Part shown: positions 30,415 through 32,774 of the stretch, piece after piece
Layout: each line of letters starts with the position of its first letter
Position numbering within the stretch: position 1 is the stretch's first letter
Assembly (NCBI GenBank): GCA_900768675.1
Contig: CAAGDT010000045.1
Coordinates: forward strand, 1-32,774
Origin: Oscillospiraceae bacterium
GTDB lineage: Bacteria > Bacillota > Clostridia > Oscillospirales > Ruminococcaceae
DNA: 32,774 nt
Direction: 5' to 3'
Made by a program: the position numbers and the translations under genes
Notes under the pieces: model-generated
Seen by the model: only the letters and a program-made list of their open reading frames with translations
Told to the model about the DNA's origin: nothing
Databases searched by the model: none

Positions 30415-32766
30415 ATGGACTATAACGAGCTGAAAAAAGCGGCGCTTGAACGGTATTTTTCAAGGACAAACCCCCAGCAGAGAAAGGCGATTTTTAAAAC
30501 TGACGGCGCTGTTCTTATTATTGCAGGAGCAGGAAGCGGGAAAACCACGGTTCTTTGTAACAGAATTGCAAATCTCCTGCTTTTCGGCGACGCTTATGAG
30601 AGCAGCTATGTGCCGCCCATAAGCGCAGACGATATGCAGTTTCTTCGGTTTTACGCCGAGGGAAAATACCCCGACTCCCACGAGGTTATCTGTCATCTCT
30701 CCGACGTTATCGGTCATAACAGAGCAAAGCCCTGGAAAATTCTTGCGGTTACCTTCACAAACAAGGCTGCCACCGAGCTTAAGGACAGGCTTTCGGCTAT
30801 GAACGCTCCTGCGGGAGAGGTATGGGCGGCTACCTTTCATTCCTCCTGCGTTAAAATCCTTCGAAGAAGCATTGAGGCTATCGGTTACAGAAGCAATTTC
30901 GTTATCTACGATACAGACGACAGCAAGCGGGTTATAAAAGCCGTTATGGAGTCCCTTAATATCTCGGAAAAGACCTTCAGCCCCAAGGTTGTTATGAACG
31001 CGATTTCACGGGCGAAGGATAAGCTTATCCCGCCGGATAAATTCCCTGTTTCCTACGGGGATAAGCCGGATTTTCAGCTATCCGCAATACGGGAAATGTA
31101 TATCGAGTATCAGAAAAGGCTTAAAGCTTCAAATGCTCTTGATTTCGACGATATTATTATGAAAACCGTTGAGGTTTTAAAGGCAGACCCCCAGGTTTTA
31201 AGCTACTGGCAGAGCCACTTCGACTATGTAATGGTTGACGAGTATCAGGATACAAATATTGCCCAGTACGAGCTTGTAAAGCTGCTTTCGGGAGGAAAGG
31301 GCAATCTCTGCGTTGTAGGCGACGAGGACCAGTCTATCTACCGATTTCGAGGCGCTACAATCGAGAATATCCTGTCCTTTGAAAAGGAGTTCGACAGCGT
31401 TGTTATAAAGCTTGAGCAGAACTACCGTTCCACCGAAAATATACTGAACGCCGCAAATGCAGTTATAAAGAACAACACCCAGCATAAGGAAAAGAAGCTC
31501 TGGTCAGAGCTTGGGGAGGGAGAAAAGATAAAGGCGTACCGCTTTACCGATGAGCAGGCGGAGGGCGCTTTTGTTGCAGCTGAGATACTTGCCGCAAAGG
31601 CAAAGGGCGGAAAATTCAGCGATAACGCTATCCTTTACCGCAACAACTCCCAGTCCCGAAGCTTAGAGCTTGCCCTTAGCAAGACTGCAATCCCCTATAA
31701 AATCGTAGGCGGTACGAAGTTCTACGACCGCAAGGAAGTAAAGGACGCTCTTGCTTACTTAAGCGTAATCTGCGACCCCTTTGATACCGTGCGGCTTTCC
31801 CGTATCATAAACGAGCCGAAAAGAAGTATCGGCGGGGTTACATGGCAGGAAATCGAGCGGATTTCCCTTTCTCTGGGCATTAGCTGCGTTGAGGTTATGG
31901 AGCGCTGCGAGGAGTTCGTTTCCCTGTCCAAAAAGGCGAAGGTGCTTAAGCCCGTGGGGCAGATGTTCCGTGAGCTTTCGGAAACTGCGGAGGAACGGGA
32001 TATAACCGCTGTTTTTGACGATATTATGGAGCAGTCCGGCTATATGAATATGCTGCTGACTCAGGGGGAAGAGGGACAGACCCGGATTGAGAACATAAAG
32101 GAACTTAAATCCTCCATGATAACCTTTACCGAGGAAAACGAAAACGCAAGCCTTTTTGACTTTTTACAGCAGGTTGCCCTTATCTCCGACCTTGACAGCT
32201 ACGACAGCACCTCCGACCGTGTTTCCCTTATGACAATGCACGCCGCAAAGGGACTGGAGTTTGAGCGGGTATTTATCGTTGGCGCAGAGGAAAATATCTT
32301 CCCCTCATACAGAAGTCTTGCAGACGCCTTTGAGCTTGAAGAGGACAGGCGGCTTTGCTATGTTGCAATAACAAGGGCGAAAAGGGAGCTTTTCATTACC
32401 ACCGCTCAGAGCAGACTTCTCTACGGACAGACCCAGCATAACAGGGTTTCCCGCTTTGTGGGAGAGATACCTTCGGAATATATCGAGTACGAGGATAAGA
32501 CGAAGGGTATGTCGGGAGGCGGTTACTCAAAGCCCCGTACAGCCGACAGCGGCTACCTGCAAAGGCATACTGCACCTAAATCGGAAGAAGCGGCGGAAGT
32601 ACAGAGCTTTTCGGCGGGAGAGCGTATTCATCACAGGACCTTCGGCGACGGAACAGTGCTTACAGCAATGCCGCTGGGGAACGATACTCTGCTTGAAATA
32701 AGCTTTGATACCTCCGGAACGAAGAAGTTAATGGCTAAATTCGCAAAAATTTCTAAAATTTCATAA
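30415..32766 (+). CDS. UvrD/PcrA-type ATP-dependent DNA helicase
   Basis: This superfamily 1A 3'-5' helicase (783 residues from ATG 30415) carries the full motif set: I GAGSGKT (about 38-44), Ia TFTNKAATELKDRL, II VDEYQDTN, III VVGDEDQSIYRFRGA, IV LEQNYRST, V MTMHAAKGLEF, and VI RRLCYVAITRAKREL. The C-terminal tail (about 700-783) is a PcrA-like accessory region ending in a strand-rich Tudor-type fold (GERIHHRTFGDGTVL). Between motifs I and Ia a roughly 45-residue insert (YESSYVPPISADDMQFLRFYAEG) is longer than in PcrA. It probably acts in repair and replication-fork maintenance. The start is uncertain: ATG 30394 is also possible with a weak site, while 30415 has GGAAAGG about 12 bases upstream. 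Confidence 0.93.
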   Translation: MDYNELKKAALERYFSRTNPQQRKAIFKTDGAVLIIAGAGSGKTTVLCNRIANLLLFGDAYESSYVPPISADDMQFLRFYAEGKYPDSHEVICHLSDVIGHNRAKPWKILAVTFTNKAATELKDRLSAMNAPAGEVWAATFHSSCVKILRRSIEAIGYRSNFVIYDTDDSKRVIKAVMESLNISEKTFSPKVVMNAISRAKDKLIPPDKFPVSYGDKPDFQLSAIREMYIEYQKRLKASNALDFDDIIMKTVEVLKADPQVLSYWQSHFDYVMVDEYQDTNIAQYELVKLLSGGKGNLCVVGDEDQSIYRFRGATIENILSFEKEFDSVVIKLEQNYRSTENILNAANAVIKNNTQHKEKKLWSELGEGEKIKAYRFTDEQAEGAFVAAEILAAKAKGGKFSDNAILYRNNSQSRSLELALSKTAIPYKIVGGTKFYDRKEVKDALAYLSVICDPFDTVRLSRIINEPKRSIGGVTWQEIERISLSLGISCVEVMERCEEFVSLSKKAKVLKPVGQMFRELSETAEERDITAVFDDIMEQSGYMNMLLTQGEEGQTRIENIKELKSSMITFTEENENASLFDFLQQVALISDLDSYDSTSDRVSLMTMHAAKGLEFERVFIVGAEENIFPSYRSLADAFELEEDRRLCYVAITRAKRELFITTAQSRLLYGQTQHNRVSRFVGEIPSEYIEYEDKTKGMSGGGYSKPRTADSGYLQRHTAPKSEEAAEVQSFSAGERIHHRTFGDGTVLTAMPLGNDTLLEISFDTSGTKKLMAKFAKISKIS

Positions 32767-32774
32767 TAAAATCC

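Overview
The window comes from a motile, endospore-forming anaerobe of the Firmicutes (Clostridia), most likely the Oscillospirales/Ruminococcaceae. The evidence is a flagellar late operon in Bacillus-like order (flgM, flgN, flgK, flgL, DUF6470, fliW, csrA, fliD, fliS, fliT-like), both dipicolinate synthase subunits (a spore marker), a 2-hydroxyacyl-CoA dehydratase-type activase (an anaerobe marker), and strong AGGAGG-type ribosome binding sites. All assignments rest on reading the sequence; no database search was run.

Layout. (1) 1-4420, minus strand: two paralogous Thr/Glu-rich lipoproteins, then an ECF sigma factor overlapping its membrane anti-sigma partner. The lipoproteins share almost the same 94-bp leader and signal peptide, and palindrome-rich repeats sit between the genes. 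(2) 4500-15050, plus strand: a flagellar hook-filament junction, cap, chaperone and CsrA/FliW operon with a clear sigma-28 promoter, ending with a TTG-start amidohydrolase and a terminator. No flagellin gene lies between csrA and fliD. (3) 15070-15720: a DUF4234 membrane protein with its own perfect sigma-A promoter and terminator. (4) 15770-17280, minus: dpaA-dpaB behind a good sigma-K promoter match. (5) 17300-24300, minus: DUF1858 protein, trmK, Nif3-like, rqcH, valS and a membrane-anchored unknown, closely packed and ending at a terminator. (6) 24460-29244, plus: a small two-helix membrane protein and a 1426-residue double activase, each with its own sigma-A promoter. (7) 29250-32774, plus: a prohibitin/SPFH protein whose promoter is bracketed by two inverted operator-like sites, then a UvrD/PcrA helicase.

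The flagellar operon is a regulatory unit. FlgM restrains sigma-28, FlgN/FliS/FliT-like proteins chaperone axial subunits, and FliW/CsrA form the post-transcriptional flagellin checkpoint. The minus-strand cluster joins tRNA modification, tRNA charging and ribosome quality control. No CRISPR array, tRNA, rRNA or transposase was seen. The most unusual features are the modular nested-palindrome elements, where related copies differ by whole inserted hairpins, the enlarged FlgL and FliD with shared internal repeats, and the operator-flanked SPFH promoter.
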